Assembly (NCBI RefSeq): GCF_900168295.1
Contig: NZ_FVZL01000001.1
Location: 455,946 to 519,945 of the forward strand
Direction of reading: 5' to 3'
From: Arthrobacter sp. P2b
Lineage (GTDB): Bacteria > Actinomycetota > Actinomycetes > Actinomycetales > Micrococcaceae
Length of the DNA stretch: 64,000 nucleotides
This document shows, one piece after another, positions 53,309-64,000 of this stretch. The notes below the pieces were generated by a model that was not told the DNA's origin, ran no database searches, and saw only the letters and a list, made by a program, of their open reading frames with translations. The position numbers and the translations under genes were made by a program. Every line of letters begins with the position of its first letter. The first letter of the stretch is position 1.

Positions 53309-54301
53309 ATGAGTCAAGCGTTGGTGAGGATAGCGGCCGGATGGCTGCTGGGCCTCATGCTTGCCGTGGCCGGAGCCGTTGTTGCCGTGAACCTGGTGAA
53401 CAAGACGGTGGCGAGTCCGCAGCAGCCGGTGCGTGAGTATCTGGACGCGCTGCAAAGCGGCGACGGCGGGAAGGCGCTGGGATTGTTGCGCGCCACCGTA
53501 CCGCCCAGCAATGCCGCCATGCTCGATGGGACAGGGCTGCAGACCGCCGCGTCCCGCCTGGCCAACGTGGAGATCGGTGAACCGGAGGAGCGTTCCGGCA
53601 ACCAGGTCATGGTGCCCATGGAATACACCATCGACGGCAGCCGGCTCCGCACGGAGTTCATGCTGCAGAAGACCGGTACCGAATGGATCTTCTTCAACAC
53701 GTGGGCGTTCGTCCCGTCCCGGCTGCCCACGGTGGACATTACGGTGGTCAACGGCAGCGAGGCCAACGTCAACGGCGTGCCGGTGAACATGCCCAACGGC
53801 AGGAACTCCTTCGCGGTGTTCTATCCGGGTGAGTACGAGGCAGCCCTCAACGGGCAATACTTCTCGGCCCCCGCAACCCGCGCGACAGTCACCGCCCGGG
53901 ACGTCCCCGTGGCGCCGCTCAACCTGCTGACCCAGGCTACTGCCAGCCTGAAGAAGGATGTGGCGGACAAGGTCAAGGAATTCCTGGACGGCTGCGCGGC
54001 GGAAGCGGTCAAGGAACAGAAGCTCCAGCCGGACTGCCCGTTCTACTACGCCAGCAACAACAGGGTCCAGGACGGCACCATCAAGTGGACCGTCACGGAG
54101 TATCCGAACGTTGCCATCGAACCCTTTGACGGGCGGTGGGTGGTGGCACCCCTGGACGGCAAGGCCAAGGTGGAAGCGCTGCAGCAGAACTCCTTCACCG
54201 GAATCTGGTACCCGCTGGAAGAAGAAGTGGACTTCAGCTTCACCACCCGCCTGGACGTCTCCGGCGGCGCGGTCAGGGTCACCCCGGTGCTGAGCTTCTA
54301 G
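53309..54301 (+). CDS. Membrane-anchored hypothetical protein
   Basis: 330 aa from the ATG at 53309 with AAGGA about 9 nt upstream. One N-terminal membrane helix (WLLGLMLAVAGAVVAVNLVN, residues about 11-30) anchors an extracellular part of about 295 residues. The segment PVREYLDALQSGDGGKALGL after the helix resembles a DUF4878/SnoaL-like cone entry, and GRNSFAVFYPGEYEAAL indicates beta-sandwich modules. Two cysteines (in DGCAAEA and PDCPFYY) may form a disulfide. The family is not identified with certainty. Confidence 0.7.
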   Translation: MSQALVRIAAGWLLGLMLAVAGAVVAVNLVNKTVASPQQPVREYLDALQSGDGGKALGLLRATVPPSNAAMLDGTGLQTAASRLANVEIGEPEERSGNQVMVPMEYTIDGSRLRTEFMLQKTGTEWIFFNTWAFVPSRLPTVDITVVNGSEANVNGVPVNMPNGRNSFAVFYPGEYEAALNGQYFSAPATRATVTARDVPVAPLNLLTQATASLKKDVADKVKEFLDGCAAEAVKEQKLQPDCPFYYASNNRVQDGTIKWTVTEYPNVAIEPFDGRWVVAPLDGKAKVEALQQNSFTGIWYPLEEEVDFSFTTRLDVSGGAVRVTPVLSF

Positions 54302-54455
54302 GCCGCGCACGCCACTCTGGCCCGGGCCGCACGTCACGCCAGGCATGGTTTTGGCCACCTGTTCAGCGGCGGCCCTTTGTATTCCGGGCTTTTAGGGCAG
54401 GCACGCCCACAAAAGCATGTTCAGCGTGACGCAACGGCCGGCTGATGAGGACGTT

Positions 54456-55274
54456 CTACCTCCGCCGCCCCAGGACAGCCTGGACCTGGGCAACCATCTC
54501 ACCGGGGTGGTGCACCACATCGGCGTAGTAGTAGCGCAGCGCTGTATATCCCTGGACGACGGATTCGTTGTTCCGCCGATGGTCCTTCTTGACCTGGCTC
54601 CACTCTGCATGGTGCCGGCCATCGAGCTCCACCGCCAGCCACCCGTCCAGCAGCAGGTCAACATAACCCACCCGTTCAAGGTAAACCTGGGTCTGCACGA
54701 AGATGCCGGCTTGGCGGAAATAGGTTCGCGCCAGCGTCTCGAGGAGGGAGTCGGCGCCTCTGTCCACCCACGCCAAAACTTCCCGGGTTTTGCCGTTGCG
54801 CCGGCCCTCGAGCCGCTGGCGGAGGAAGTCTACGGTCATGTCACCCCTGGAGACCGCGCTTTCGACCATAACCAGGGACTGGGCGAAGGGCAGGCAGCGC
54901 AGGGCGTGGACCAGTACGTCGGCGAGGGCAACGACAGGATGAAGCCGGGAAGGTGGCAGCAGCAGCCCTGCGTGGTGGATGGCCGAGTCACCCACTGCAG
55001 AATGTCGCTGGTGGTAGACATGCCGAAGACCTGGAGGATGCAGGCACCAGAGGCCGTAGTGCGCCGCGGCGCTGGAGCAGGTGAGCAACTCCCGGTTCCG
55101 CAGCACGGCAACCAGGTCCGGGGGCGCCGTCGGAAGCGCGTAAAGTCCCCGGTCCGGCTGCAGGATGCCCCTACGCACAGCGCGTCTGAGCGCGGCGTTG
55201 TCAACACCGAGCCGGGCAAGGGCAGGACGGCGGGCGGCTCCGCCGCAGCGGGCGAGTGCATCTGGGACATCCAT
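54456..55274 (-). CDS. DUF559 protein with an AbiEi-like N-terminal domain
   Basis: 272 aa from the ATG at 55274; longer in-frame starts lack ribosome sites, and this one is weak too. The N-terminal 50 residues (LARLGVDNAALRRAVRRGIL then GLYALP) form the winged helix of the AbiEi antitoxin/transcriptional-regulator type. The C-terminal 100 residues are DUF559, a Vsr-like endonuclease fold, with VDLLLDGWLAVELDGRHHAE carrying the D...E-x-D/H pattern. Such genes are common and mobile in actinobacteria. No AbiEii toxin gene is adjacent, so a toxin-antitoxin role is doubtful. Confidence 0.78.
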   Translation of the reverse strand: MDVPDALARCGGAARRPALARLGVDNAALRRAVRRGILQPDRGLYALPTAPPDLVAVLRNRELLTCSSAAAHYGLWCLHPPGLRHVYHQRHSAVGDSAIHHAGLLLPPSRLHPVVALADVLVHALRCLPFAQSLVMVESAVSRGDMTVDFLRQRLEGRRNGKTREVLAWVDRGADSLLETLARTYFRQAGIFVQTQVYLERVGYVDLLLDGWLAVELDGRHHAEWSQVKKDHRRNNESVVQGYTALRYYYADVVHHPGEMVAQVQAVLGRRR

Positions 55275-55428
55275 TCGGCCATGCTGGCCGTGCCCCTGGG
55301 CGTGCGGCACCTGGTGGCAGCCCTTTGTGGAGAACTGCCGTATCTCGTACGTCACGTCAGGCACGTTTTTGGGTTCAGCTAGCAGCGGCATTCGCGCGAA
55401 TCCGCGGTTCTTGCCAGGGTACAGCCAC

Positions 55429-55474
55429 AAAAGGCTGCCGCCCGTGACGTTAGAGTCACGGGCGGCAGCCTTTT
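55429..55474. terminator. Strong bidirectional terminator
   Basis: 20-bp perfect stem (55429-55448 with 55455-55474) with loop GTTAGA; the arms begin AAAAGGCTGCC and end GGCAGCCTTTT. It ends transcription of the thioredoxin-NHL gene in the minus direction. Confidence 0.9.
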
Positions 55475-55497
55475 AAAAAGCGGACGACGGCGGCGCG

Positions 55498-57504
55498 TCA
55501 GTCCATGCCGCGGAGGTCCAGTACCAGCTCGGTGTCTCCGTCGGCCTGCAGCAGCACGGGGATGCCCCAGTCCTGCTGGTACAGGTGGCAGGCGGCGTGA
55601 TCGGGGATCTCGCCGTCCTCGGTCTCCGGCCCGTCACAGGCGGCCGCCCGCGCGGTGATGTGCAGGATGCCTTCCGGTACGTCCTGGGACAGCTCAAGGG
55701 TCCGGAGAAGCCCCACCGATGTTCCGCCGCCGGATACCAGCAGCTCCGGGGGTGTAGAGGAGATCTTCAGCTGCGTGGGATCGCCCCAGCGGTCATCCAG
55801 CTTCTGCCCGGTGGGGGCGGTGAAGCGGACGGTCAGCTCCAGCGGGCCGGGGGCCACCGGGCTCTTGGGCCGGTGGGTCTGGGATGCGCCCTCGTCCACC
55901 TGCTGTGCTTCCTTGGGGATGGGGACGTACACCAGCTGGTGCTGGTTCGCCTCAACCACCACCAGCAGCGGCTCGGAGCCGGCTGCCTTGGTGTGGTCCA
56001 CGATAACGTCGGAGGGTTCGGCCAGGCCGCGGGCCAGCGTGGAGACGGTCTTGGTGGCGGGGTCGTACCGGCGGACCGCGCCGTTGTAGGTGTCGGCGAT
56101 AGCCACTGAGCCGTCCGGCAGGACCGTCACGCCCAGCGGGTGCTGCAGGCGTGCCTCCTCGGCGGCGCCGTCCCGGAAGCCGAAGTCGAACAGACCCTTG
56201 CCGACGGCGGTTTCCACGGTGATGGCGCCATCGTCGTCAATGGCCAGCTTGCGCAGGGCAGACGTTTCGGAGTCGGCCACCCAAATGCTGCCGTCGGCGT
56301 CCTCCGCAAGGCCCGAGGACTGCGCGAACCAGGCTTCGTGGGCCGGACCGTCCAGCAGTCCTTCGAGGCCGTTGCCGGCAATAATGTCCACTTCACCGGA
56401 CACGGGGTCGAAGCTGAAGATCTGGTGGGTTCCGGCCATGGCCACCACCACGGCGTTAAGCTTGCGCGACCATACCAGGTCCCAGGGCGAGCTCAGGGAG
56501 ACTTCCAGGGGATGGTCGCTGAGGCGGCCCGTGAACCCGGCAGCGTCCTCGTCCACCCGCGCGGGGCCGGTTTCGAGCAAACGCTGGACGCCGTTGCCGG
56601 CCAGGGTGGAGGCCTTGCCGTCTGTCAGCGACAGCCCGCGAAGGCGGTGGTTGACGGAGTCGGCAATGACGACGTCGTAGCCCACCTTGGCTGCCACGTC
56701 TCCCGGCAGCAGGACCAGGCCCTGGGGTTCGTTGAACTGTGCGGTCGCGGTGTCGCCGGCGGCCGGACCGTCGGCGTAGCCCTTGGTGCCCGAGCCGAAG
56801 GTGGCCAGGACGGTCTGGAAGTCGGTGCCGAGCTCCACGAGGCGGTGGTGGCCGGTGTCGGTGACCAGCCATGAACCCTGCGTTGCGGCACCTGCTGCCG
56901 CGCCGCCGTCGGACGCTTCATCTGCGCCGGAACCACGGCCTGCGGGAAGGAAGAGCGCCTTGCCCGGGAACCGCAGGGTGCCGGACGTCGGCTCGGGCGC
57001 CACGTACGGGCCGGAGCCGCGGTGCAGGGTGCCCTTGGCATCGTGTTCGGCGATGAGCTCGGGGATCAACACGGCCAGGCCGTCCGCGTGGCCCTCGCCG
57101 GAGAGGTGCGCCACGATGTAGCCCTCCGGGTCAATGACCACCAGGGTGGGCCAGGCACGGGCGGTGTACGCCTTCCAGGTCTCCAGCTCCGGATCGTCCA
57201 GGACCGGGTGGTGGATCTCGTAGCGCTCCACAGCGGCGGCCAGCGCCACCGGGTCCGCCTCGTGCTCGAACTTGGGCGAGTGGACGCCCACGGTGACCAG
57301 GACGTCCGAGTACTCTTCCTCCAGTGGGCGCAGCTCGTCCAGGACGTGCAGGCAGTTGATGCAGCAGAAGGTCCAGAAGTCCAGCAGCACGATCTTGCCG
57401 CGCAGGGCTTCAAGGTCGAGGGTCTTGCCGCCGGTGTTCAACCAGTTACGGCCCACCAGTTCGGAGGCTCGGACCCGGTGGTGGGTGCGTACGGTTTCGC
57501 TCAT
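55498..57504 (-). CDS. Thioredoxin-like/NHL-repeat protein (NHLRC2-like)
   Basis: 668 aa, no signal peptide. Residues about 15-160 form a TlpA/thioredoxin-like domain with the active-site region DFWTFCCINCLHVLDELRPL (Cys48-x-x-Cys51 preceded by Cys47). Residues about 190-560 are an NHL beta-propeller (TGHHRLVELGTDFQTVL; ADSVNHRLRGLSLTDGKAST; ADTYNGAVRRYDPATKT). The last 100 residues are a beta-rich domain. It matches the NHLRC2 architecture. It is the second gene after CopD-CtaG with a 4-bp overlap, which suggests a link to metal or redox protein assembly. Confidence 0.87.
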   Translation of the reverse strand: MSETVRTHHRVRASELVGRNWLNTGGKTLDLEALRGKIVLLDFWTFCCINCLHVLDELRPLEEEYSDVLVTVGVHSPKFEHEADPVALAAAVERYEIHHPVLDDPELETWKAYTARAWPTLVVIDPEGYIVAHLSGEGHADGLAVLIPELIAEHDAKGTLHRGSGPYVAPEPTSGTLRFPGKALFLPAGRGSGADEASDGGAAAGAATQGSWLVTDTGHHRLVELGTDFQTVLATFGSGTKGYADGPAAGDTATAQFNEPQGLVLLPGDVAAKVGYDVVIADSVNHRLRGLSLTDGKASTLAGNGVQRLLETGPARVDEDAAGFTGRLSDHPLEVSLSSPWDLVWSRKLNAVVVAMAGTHQIFSFDPVSGEVDIIAGNGLEGLLDGPAHEAWFAQSSGLAEDADGSIWVADSETSALRKLAIDDDGAITVETAVGKGLFDFGFRDGAAEEARLQHPLGVTVLPDGSVAIADTYNGAVRRYDPATKTVSTLARGLAEPSDVIVDHTKAAGSEPLLVVVEANQHQLVYVPIPKEAQQVDEGASQTHRPKSPVAPGPLELTVRFTAPTGQKLDDRWGDPTQLKISSTPPELLVSGGGTSVGLLRTLELSQDVPEGILHITARAAACDGPETEDGEIPDHAACHLYQQDWGIPVLLQADGDTELVLDLRGMD

Positions 57505-59666
57505 CAGCGTCCTTCCAGCTTGTTGCGGTCAGCCAGCTTGGCATCGCGTTCGGCCAATTTGGCAAACATATCGTTGTAAGCGGTGAGATCGGCGTCGTTA
57601 TTCCTGTCGGCCGCCCGGTCCACCCGTTTGGTTTCCCGCGCATCGGACCGGGACCACATGATGGCGACGCCGATCGCCACCAGGAGGGTGGGCACCTCGC
57701 CGATGCCCCAGGCCACTGCGCCGCCGGTCTGCTGGTCCATCAGTGCGGACTGTCCCCAGTCCCGGCCCAGGTTGCCGAAGTAGTCGGCGGCCAGGAGGTT
57801 GGTGCCGCCCATGATCGCCACGCCGAAGAACGCGTGGAAGCCCATGGTGGCCAGGAGCAGGAGCAGCCGCATGGGGTACGGCGCCCGGCGCGGCAACGGG
57901 TCCGAACCGATCATGCTCAGCACGAAGATATAGCCCGTGAGCAGGAAGTGCACGATCATCAGCTCATGGCCCACATGCTCGCGCATGGCGAACCCGAACA
58001 GGTCGGAGTAATAGAACAGCACAATGGAGCCGGCAAAGTTGGCGGCCGCGAACAGCGGATGGGTAACCACCTGGGAGAACTTCGAGTGCACGAAGACCAG
58101 GATCCACTCCCGGGCTCCACGTGAACCGTCGCCGCGGGGTTGCAGGGCGCGCAGGGCGAGCGTGACCGGTGCACCCAGCACCAGGAAGATGGGGGCCACC
58201 ATGGTCAGCGCCATGTGGTCCACCATGTGCGCGGAGAACAGGACGCGGCCATAGACCGACGGCGGCCCGGACGTGATGTAGGTCAGCACCAGCAGGCCGA
58301 TCACCCAGTTAACGGACCGGAACCACTGCCACGTGTCGCCTCGGCGATAGACCTTTGCCACGCCGAGGAAGTAGGACACCAGCCCGAACAGGGCCACGGC
58401 TATCCAGAGCCAGTCGAGGCGCCATTCCGTCAGCCAGCGCTCCGGCGTGAGTTCGGGGGGCAGTTCGTACCCGGTCAGGATGAAGGCCGGCGACGCGTCC
58501 GGCGCATAGGTTGCGGGCTCCGGCGGGGCCGAACGCCCCAGGGCGACGGCCACGCCGGAGGTCAGGCCCATCACCAGGAGTTCTGCCAGGACCAGCTGCC
58601 ACAGCACGCGCCGCGAGGACATGGTGGAGCCCTTGCGGCCCAGCTGCGGGATGACCCATTGGCGGTGCATGAAGCCGATCCCGCCCAGGACCAGGGTGGC
58701 TGCGGATTTGGCCAGGATCAGTTGGCCGTAGGCGGAGCCGAAGAGATCTCCCCAGTTGGTGATCCGGATGCTGGCATTGATGACCCCGGAGGCGAACACC
58801 AGGACAAAGGCGAAGCCCGCCAGGGAGGAGAACCTGCGGAGGGTGGATTCCGTGATGTCACCGGCTACCCCTGCCTTGGAACCGGTGAGGATGCCGGAGA
58901 GCAGGGCCAGCAGGATGATGCCGCCCACCCAGGTGCTGACGCCCACCAGGTGCAGGCCGAGGGAGTTGATGGCGCCCTCGTGGTCTGACGAGCTTGAGGA
59001 GTGGCCAATCAGCGCTGTGGGGACCAGCCCAATGAACGCCAGGACCAGGGTCAGCGCCAGCCCGCCGAGGGACCTGACGCCGAACAGCGCTGTGGTGACG
59101 ACGGCGGCGATGATGGTGACGGCCAGCCAGGCGCGCCCCGTCTCGATGTCCGTCATGAAATACACCAGGGCCTGCGTGAACTCGGCGTCTCCCGAAAGCG
59201 CCTGCCCGGCGACGTCCGCGTACGTCAGGACCAGGACGGCGATTGCGGACAGGGTCCAGGTTGCGCCGGCGGCGGCTGCCACGGCCAGAGCACGGCTGAA
59301 GGCAGGGTGCTCCGGGCCGCCGTCGGCTTCGGACGCTTCCCTGGCCCTGCTGCGGGGCGCCAAGCTCCTGGGCAGGATTCCGACGGCGAAGATCAGGCCG
59401 CCGATGACCGTTGCCAGGGAAATGTTGTGGATGGCCTTGCTGGCGGGCAGGCCCCAACGCACCAGGGCGCCGGGGTCGGCGACGCCGCGGGTTGCCGCAG
59501 CACCGGAGAAGATGAGGGCGGCAACAAGGCCAAGGAATACTGCGGCCAGTCCGGCAAGCTGCCAGGGGCGTGAGATGCCGGAGGCGCCGCTGTCCTGCCC
59601 CTGCGCTCCCTTGCCGGGAGCGGACTGGGGGTTTGTGGAACGGGGTTTTGCGGCAGAAGACACCAC
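57504..59666 (-). CDS. Fused copper-resistance CopD / cytochrome c oxidase assembly CtaG protein
   Basis: 720-aa membrane protein. The N-terminal half (about residues 30-390) is CopD-like with helices and GDLFGSAYGQLILAKSAATL; the C-terminal half (about 430-680) is the caa3_CtaG domain with FSAHMVDHMALTMVAPIFLV and MREHVGHELMIVHFLLTGYI, histidines likely to handle copper. The fusion is standard in actinobacteria and serves copper uptake or delivery to cytochrome oxidase. The polar, charged C-terminal tail is cytoplasmic. Its stop overlaps the next start (ATGA). Confidence 0.92.
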   Translation of the reverse strand: MVSSAAKPRSTNPQSAPGKGAQGQDSGASGISRPWQLAGLAAVFLGLVAALIFSGAAATRGVADPGALVRWGLPASKAIHNISLATVIGGLIFAVGILPRSLAPRSRAREASEADGGPEHPAFSRALAVAAAAGATWTLSAIAVLVLTYADVAGQALSGDAEFTQALVYFMTDIETGRAWLAVTIIAAVVTTALFGVRSLGGLALTLVLAFIGLVPTALIGHSSSSSDHEGAINSLGLHLVGVSTWVGGIILLALLSGILTGSKAGVAGDITESTLRRFSSLAGFAFVLVFASGVINASIRITNWGDLFGSAYGQLILAKSAATLVLGGIGFMHRQWVIPQLGRKGSTMSSRRVLWQLVLAELLVMGLTSGVAVALGRSAPPEPATYAPDASPAFILTGYELPPELTPERWLTEWRLDWLWIAVALFGLVSYFLGVAKVYRRGDTWQWFRSVNWVIGLLVLTYITSGPPSVYGRVLFSAHMVDHMALTMVAPIFLVLGAPVTLALRALQPRGDGSRGAREWILVFVHSKFSQVVTHPLFAAANFAGSIVLFYYSDLFGFAMREHVGHELMIVHFLLTGYIFVLSMIGSDPLPRRAPYPMRLLLLLATMGFHAFFGVAIMGGTNLLAADYFGNLGRDWGQSALMDQQTGGAVAWGIGEVPTLLVAIGVAIMWSRSDARETKRVDRAADRNNDADLTAYNDMFAKLAERDAKLADRNKLEGR

Positions 59667-59713
59667 TCCATTGTCCGCTACGCCTGCCCGGGCCGCGAAT
59701 CGGCCTTAAAAGC

Positions 59714-59749
59714 AAAAGGAGCGGCAACCTCCCGGTCACCGCTCCTTTT
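59714..59749 (-). terminator. Intrinsic terminator after the HU gene
   Basis: Arms AAAAGGAGCGG (59714-59724) and CCGCTCCTTTT (59739-59749) with a 14-nt loop, 33 nt after the HU stop in the minus direction; the T-run is part of the stem. Confidence 0.82.
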
Positions 59750-59781
59750 CCACGCCGGCTCTGGGCCGGGGAGGAAGAAGC

Positions 59782-60069
59782 TTACTTCTTGTTGGAAACC
59801 GCAGCCTTGAGCTTGGAACCGGCGGTCAGCTTGACGCTGTGGCCTGCTGCGATCTGGATGGTCTCACCCGTCTGCGGGTTGCGGCCGGTGCGTGCTGCAC
59901 GGTCGGTACGCTCGACGGCGAGCCAGCCCGGGATGGTGATCTTCTCGCCCGCGGCGACAGAAGTCTCGAAAACCTCGAACAGTGCGTCGAGGACGGAGTT
60001 GACGGCTGCCTGGCTGGTGCCGGCCTTGCCCGCTACCTCTGCAACAAGTTCACTACGGTTCTTAGCCAT
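59782..60069 (-). CDS. hup: HU-family DNA-binding protein
   Basis: 95 aa; AGGAGG lies 5 nt before the ATG. Complete HU/IHF fold: MAKNRSELVAEVAGKAGTSQ, dimer core, DNA-binding arm with the GRNPQTGETIQIAAG signature (Arg-Asn-Pro at the arm tip). It is a plain short HU without the lysine-rich tail of mycobacterial HupB. It compacts DNA and is expected to be abundant. Confidence 0.96.
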   Translation of the reverse strand: MAKNRSELVAEVAGKAGTSQAAVNSVLDALFEVFETSVAAGEKITIPGWLAVERTDRAARTGRNPQTGETIQIAAGHSVKLTAGSKLKAAVSNKK

Positions 60070-60246
60070 TTATGTCCTCCTGGACGGTCATCTTTATGGA
60101 GCCTGCACGCGGCATGCGCACAAGCCACTGTTCGAAAACTTACCAGCTTGGGCGGTCGAGGTCCGCAAATTCCGCGTGTTTCCGCGACTTTTTGAGGTTA
60201 ATCACCGGATTTTGGGGGGTTTTCAGCCCCGATTGTGCCCTCAGCG

Positions 60247-60480
60247 GACGCTCTCTCACCTACTGCAGGTTCCCGGGCGACGCTCCATCAGCTGTTGCGG
60301 GTTCCCGGGTGACGCCGCATCACTTGTCCTGGGTTCGCTGTGGACGGCCTATCACCCGGGCGGATTGTCCGACGGCGGGACGGTGCCTTGGTGCCCCGCG
60401 GCGTGACCCGGGGTGGGTGCTCTGTCAGTTGTGGTTGTCATCCGGGGTTTTTGGGTGCGTTATCTGATAGGGCATCCCGG
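60247..60480. repeat. Degenerate 32-bp tandem repeats between HU and rrn
   Basis: The stretch 60070-60543 holds no gene. Units begin with GACG at 60247, 60279, 60311 and 60343, an exact 32-bp period. Shared parts are GACGCTC, ATCAC and GGGTTCCCGGG; divergence grows to the right. Two further decayed units are suggested near 60416 (GTGCTCTGTCAGTTGTGG) and 60451 (GTGCGTTATCTGATAG). The HU promoter must lie between 60070 and about 60200. Confidence 0.7.
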
Positions 60481-60543
60481 GGCGGTGGTGTTTAAATGCG
60501 GGAGGCCCCAACCATTTCTGGTTGGGGCCTCGACCTTAATGGT

Positions 60544-60661
60544 TGTCCGGCGGTGACCTACTCTCCCACACCCTCCCGGGTGCAGTACCATCGGCGCTGT
60601 GGGTCTTAGCTTCCGGGTTCGGAATGGGACCGGGCGTTTCCCCCACGCTATGACCGCCGTA
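60544..60661 (-). rRNA. rrf: 5S ribosomal RNA
   Basis: About 118 nt. Minus strand begins TTACGGCGGTCATAGCG, contains GGGGGAAACGCCCGGTCCC and CCGAACCCGGAAGCTAAG and ends ACCGCCGGAC; helix I ends pair. Boundaries are accurate to a few bases. Confidence 0.97.
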
Positions 60662-60859
60662 ACCCTTGCTCCACACCCCCGTGGGGGTGGGAAAACTTAG
60701 TAGTTACAACTGTGGTGTTGTTATTCATTTGGTGTTCCCTGCAACAAACGGGTTTGTTGTTTGGGAACCACATAGTGGACGCAAGCAGTCTTGTTTCTTT
60801 TTACCCGACCCTTGGTGCAAACGCTTTTGAAGTTCGTTTGCGGGGAGGGGTGTGTGGTG

Positions 60860-63978
<3,119 letters not shown>

Positions 63979-64000
63979 CCACAAAAGATCAAAAAACACG

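Noticed and set aside
54456..55274. Type IV toxin-antitoxin (AbiE) system
   Set aside because: Only an AbiEi-like N-terminal domain is present and it is fused to DUF559; no AbiEii nucleotidyltransferase gene is adjacent.
60247..60374. CRISPR array
   Set aside because: Units are contiguous 32-bp repeats without spacers, sequence divergence is high, and no cas gene is present.

Overview
The window comes from a high-GC actinobacterium, most likely of the Arthrobacter/Pseudarthrobacter group (Micrococcaceae). This rests on gene content (fused MnhA-MnhB antiporter subunit, CopD-CtaG fusion, OtsB-GH15 fusion, actinobacterial-type Dcd with an HSTAG motif, DUF222/HNH gene), frequent GTG/TTG starts and the 23S rRNA sequence. 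It looks chromosomal: no insertion sequence, phage gene, integrase or CRISPR array was seen.

Layout. 1-5699 (-): mnhA-C-D-E, a Mrp-type Na+/H+ antiporter operon cut by the left edge. 5892-10239 (+): a UMF1-type exporter, then a coupled three-gene operon (Gfo/Idh/MocA oxidoreductase, DUF6807/PmoA protein, cupin) behind a promoter with two operator-like palindromes. 10280-11949 (+): KhtT/KhtU-like K+(cation)/H+ antiporter and its regulator. 11965-19525: dcd, a secreted CAP/FG-GAP protein, an SRPBCC protein, tRNA-Gly(CCC), a 46-aa basic protein coupled to a carboxyethyl-ornithine-synthase-like dehydrogenase, an MFS exporter divergent from a LysR gene, and a small zinc-ribbon protein. 19634-27345: amino-acid catabolism: bifunctional putA, an AAHS transporter, an APC permease and a LysR regulator. 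27439-35416: panD, an AEC carrier, a sarcosine-oxidase-like flavoenzyme, a DHA2 exporter, an OtsB-GH15 fusion and a luciferase-like monooxygenase. 35560-41163: a 774-aa secreted coiled-coil protein, an orphan substrate-binding lipoprotein broken by an amber codon, a 132-aa hypothetical and a frameshifted DUF222/HNH gene. 41354-51427: a polar-amino-acid-type ABC transporter co-transcribed with three flavin monooxygenases and a DUF1684 protein, divergent from an FAD/NAD(P)-binding protein and a GNAT acetyltransferase. 51476-59666: HerA-like ATPase, an anchored hypothetical, a DUF559 protein, a thioredoxin-NHL protein and CopD-CtaG. 59782-64000 (-): HU, a stretch of degenerate 32-bp repeats, then 5S and 23S rRNA.

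The three strongest observations are these. (1) putA and the APC permease share a colinear promoter/operator element: the same -35 and -10 hexamers with a 17-bp spacer, and the same upstream inverted repeat at the same distance. In the permease locus this element overlaps the -10 of the neighbouring lysR gene, so that LysR protein is the natural candidate regulator. (2) The 41.3-51.4 kb transporter/monooxygenase/acetyltransferase block resembles in outline the Bacillus systems that strip sulfur from modified cysteines, but with different accessory genes (DUF1684, FAD/NAD(P)-binding protein); its substrate is not known. (3) The OtsB domain of the OtsB-GH15 fusion has lost both catalytic aspartates, and the large secreted coiled coil carries a hidden 56-residue repeat with one cysteine at each end.
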